Shown here: positions 5,841 to 7,618 of the stretch, piece by piece
How the letters are laid out: every line of letters begins with the position of its first letter
Numbering within the stretch: the stretch's first letter is position 1
Assembly: GCA_937983065.1 (NCBI GenBank)
Contig: CALKAL010000059.1
Location: 1-7,618 of the forward strand
Reading direction: 5' to 3'
Length of the DNA stretch: 7,618 bases
Source of the DNA: an uncultured Bacillaceae bacterium
Lineage (GTDB): Bacteria; Bacillota; Bacilli; Bacillales; Alkalibacillaceae
Made by a program: the position numbers and the translations under genes
Notes under the pieces: generated by a model
Database searches by the model: none
Seen by the model: the letters and a program-made list of their open reading frames with translations, nothing else
What the model was told of the DNA's origin: nothing

Positions 5841-5850
5841 CACCTGTTCT
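5837..5850 (-). promoter_or_regulatory. LexA (SOS) box-like palindrome upstream of ywfO
   Basis: Read on the minus strand, 5850-5837 is AGAACAGGTGTTCC. The Bacillus SOS box consensus CGAACRNRYGTTYC is matched at 13 of 14 positions; only the first base differs. The GAAC-N4-GTTC core is exact. It overlaps the -35 of the extended -10 promoter at 5812-5840, a position suited to repression. I do not recall ywfO as a known LexA target, so regulation is inference. The shared ACAGGTG word with the dispersed repeat at 30-42 is a reason for caution. Confidence 0.5.
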
Positions 5851-5944
5851 CGACCTTTTTTATGCCCCGCTTCACACACCGATAAACTGTACATCGCCTC
5901 ATTATTCATATTAAAATGAAAGTATTAAAGCTAAAGGAAGAATA

Positions 5945-6760
5945 ATGATGCATGAATTATTAAATATAAATGAAATAAATGTGATTGAAACTCATCCTTT
6001 TCCAACGAATGTGTCAAGCTCCTTTGCGATTGACGATATGTTATGTTTATCCGCCGACGAATCTTCAGAGACGAGCATCCGCTTCTGGACCCATTCACCG
6101 ACGATTGTATATGGAATACCTGATAGCCGGCTTCCTTTTTTCAATGAAGGGGTCGAATGGGTTCGCCAAGCTGGATTCGACGTCGTTATTCGTAATTCGG
6201 GAGGGCTTGCTGTATTGCTCGATGAAGGGATTTTAAACATTTCCCTCATCTTCCCCGATTCAAAAGATATACATAAAGGCTACCAGGCGATGGTTAGTCT
6301 CATTCAAAACGTTTTTCAATCAGTCACCAACCAAATTAAAGCGTACGAAATCGTCAATTCATACTGTCCAGGGGATTACGATTTAAGTATTGACGGGAAA
6401 AAATTTGCTGGCATTTCACAAAGACGAATTAAAAACGCATCTGCTGTACAAATTTATTTATGTGTTGAAGGGGATGGCCATAAGCGCGCTGAATGGTTAA
6501 AGCAGTTTTACGATATTGCAAAAAAGGATGTCGAAACACCTTTTACTTATCCGAATATTGATCCGAACGTCATGGCTTCTTTAGAACAATTGTTAAATCA
6601 AAGAATAACTGTTCAAGAAGTGATTACACTTGTTATTAGAACATTAAAAGAACACGGAATAAAAGTAACGGACAAAACATTTAATAATCAAGAGAAATTA
6701 TGGTTTAATGAACGGTATAAACTAATGAAAAGCCGTAACAAATCAGTCAACAGTTTGTAA
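5945..6760 (+). CDS. lipL: Octanoyl-[GcvH]:protein N-octanoyltransferase LipL
   Basis: LipL belongs to the biotin/lipoyl ligase-like transferases. In B. subtilis it moves octanoyl (or lipoyl) from the glycine cleavage protein GcvH to E2 subunits such as those of pyruvate dehydrogenase, by an amidotransfer through a cysteine thioester. The 271 residues show the acyl-site motif RNSGGLAVLLDEGILNISL (83-101), the catalytic Cys141 in NSYCPGDYDLSI, and GKKFAGISQRR (151-161). These fit LipL rather than a ligase (LplA), and no ATP-dependent accessory domain is apparent. Two adjacent ATGs (5945, 5948) follow AAAGGAAG (5933-5940). Either is acceptable, and the second has slightly more usual spacing from the G-rich core. 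The gene is divergent from ywfO across 239 bp. LipM is an alternative, but motifs and neighbourhood favour LipL. No clear promoter found in 5851-5930. Confidence 0.88.
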   Translation: MMHELLNINEINVIETHPFPTNVSSSFAIDDMLCLSADESSETSIRFWTHSPTIVYGIPDSRLPFFNEGVEWVRQAGFDVVIRNSGGLAVLLDEGILNISLIFPDSKDIHKGYQAMVSLIQNVFQSVTNQIKAYEIVNSYCPGDYDLSIDGKKFAGISQRRIKNASAVQIYLCVEGDGHKRAEWLKQFYDIAKKDVETPFTYPNIDPNVMASLEQLLNQRITVQEVITLVIRTLKEHGIKVTDKTFNNQEKLWFNERYKLMKSRNKSVNSL

Positions 6761-6851
6761 CAAAACGTTCAGTCATTATCTAATACGCTATGATGGCGTT
6801 ATGATATATTAAAATTATTGGACTATTTACTAATTTAAGGAGTGAAGTAAA

Positions 6852-7592
6852 TTGGCAGAACCTATTGAAACTCTAGATGGTTGGTACGCTTTACACGACT
6901 TTCACACAGTCGATTGGACGGCTTGGAAATATGCAACGGAAGAAGAAAGGAAAGAAGCGATTGCTGAATTAGAGCAGCTCATGGAAAATTGGGAGCAAAT
7001 TGAAAAAGATCGTTTAGGAAGCTTCGGTTTTTACACGATTATTGGGCAAAAGGCTGATCTTTTATTTATTCACGTTCGCCCGACGATGGAAGAATTAACA
7101 GAGCTTGAAACAGCTTTCAACAAGACGAAAATTGCTGAATATTTAGTGCCAGCTTATTCTTACGTATCCGTTGTTGAGCTTTCGACTTATTTAGGAAAAG
7201 GGGATCCTGATGAAGATCCTGAAATTCAAGCTCGTTTGAAGCCTGTTTTACCGAAATGGAACCACGTCTGCTTCTACCCGATGGATCGCCGTCGTGTTGA
7301 AAATCATAACTGGTTTGCAGAATCAAAAGAAGAACGTTCCCGCTTAATGTACGAGCACGGTATGACAGGACGTAAATACGCTGGAAAAGTACGTCAAATC
7401 GTTACAGGTAGTATCGGATTTGACGATTGGGAATGGGGAGTTACTCTATTTGCCCACGATATTTTACAATTTAAAAAGTTAATTTATGAAATGCGCTTTG
7501 ATGAAGTGAGTGCCCGTTTCGCTGAATTCGGCTCTTTCTTTATCGGACATCGTAAAGAGCGCGACGATATTGCAAAAATTATGAGTGTCTAG
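6852..7592 (+). CDS. hemQ: Coproheme decarboxylase HemQ (ChdC)
   Basis: HemQ (YwfI) performs the last step of the coproporphyrin-dependent haem pathway of Gram-positive bacteria. It oxidatively removes two propionate carboxyls of iron-coproporphyrin III with peroxide. The protein belongs to the chlorite dismutase-like ferredoxin fold family and usually forms a cytosolic pentamer. All 246 residues are present: the N-terminal LDGWYALHDF (8-17), the active Tyr142 in CFYPM, the haem-ligand His169 in YEHG, and the block GRKYAGKVRQIVTGS (173-187) ending near DDWEWGVTLFAHD. The start is TTG at 6852, 7 nt after a strong AAGGAGTG (6837-6844). An in-frame TGA at 6843 rules out a longer protein. Arg146 stands where the Lys of YPMxK is usual. 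It lies 91 bp after lipL, with no terminator evident between, so read-through is possible. Confidence 0.93.
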   Translation: MAEPIETLDGWYALHDFHTVDWTAWKYATEEERKEAIAELEQLMENWEQIEKDRLGSFGFYTIIGQKADLLFIHVRPTMEELTELETAFNKTKIAEYLVPAYSYVSVVELSTYLGKGDPDEDPEIQARLKPVLPKWNHVCFYPMDRRRVENHNWFAESKEERSRLMYEHGMTGRKYAGKVRQIVTGSIGFDDWEWGVTLFAHDILQFKKLIYEMRFDEVSARFAEFGSFFIGHRKERDDIAKIMSV

Positions 7593-7618
7593 TGAATTAA
7601 ATTAAAAATCCGAACGTA

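Noticed and set aside
5985..6249. Open frames of about 83-85 codons on both strands inside lipL
   Set aside because: Both overlap the LipL core motifs in the wrong frame or strand and lack translation signals.

Overview
The window looks like ordinary chromosome from a low-GC Gram-positive bacterium of the Bacillaceae. The evidence is AT-rich non-coding DNA, strong AGGAG-type ribosome sites, a TTG start codon, T-tailed terminators, and close relatives of the Bacillus subtilis genes ywgA, ywfO, ywfL (lipL) and ywfI (hemQ) lying together. No tRNA, rRNA, insertion sequence, CRISPR array or integrase is visible.

Layout. Bases 1-222 hold the end of a 20-bp-period repeat, then a promoter whose -10 lies inside one half of a PurR operator. 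This drives an NCS2 purine permease (223-1527, +). A bidirectional terminator (1550-1598) separates it from a convergent gene for a two-helix membrane protein of 68 residues (1609-1815, -). Bases 1816-2097 contain a hairpin and a six-copy array of exact 20-bp period that ends 3 bp before the stop codon of a secreted lipase-like alpha/beta hydrolase (2098-3654, -). The lipase upstream region (3655-3812) holds four alternating ATGAC/GTCAT words. Two T-tailed terminators (3813-3896) then close the ywfO-ywgA operon (3901-5705, -), which encodes an HD-domain dNTPase-like protein and a YwgA protein. The intergenic region 5706-5944 holds an extended -10 promoter pointing at ywfO with a near-consensus LexA (SOS) box over its -35. 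Rightward lie lipL (5945-6760) and hemQ (6852-7592), and the window ends 26 bp later.

How the genes fit together. The permease imports purine bases under probable PurR control. YwfO would hydrolyse dNTPs, so both touch nucleotide pools, but nothing links them in one operon. LipL moves octanoyl/lipoyl groups from GcvH to other lipoate-dependent enzymes. HemQ makes the last step of coproporphyrin-dependent haem synthesis. The lipase is an independent exported enzyme.

I found no clear new multi-gene system. The least explained signals are the 20-bp-phased arrays, the SOS-type box upstream of the dNTPase operon, and the resemblance of YwgA to Panacea/DUF4065 proteins.
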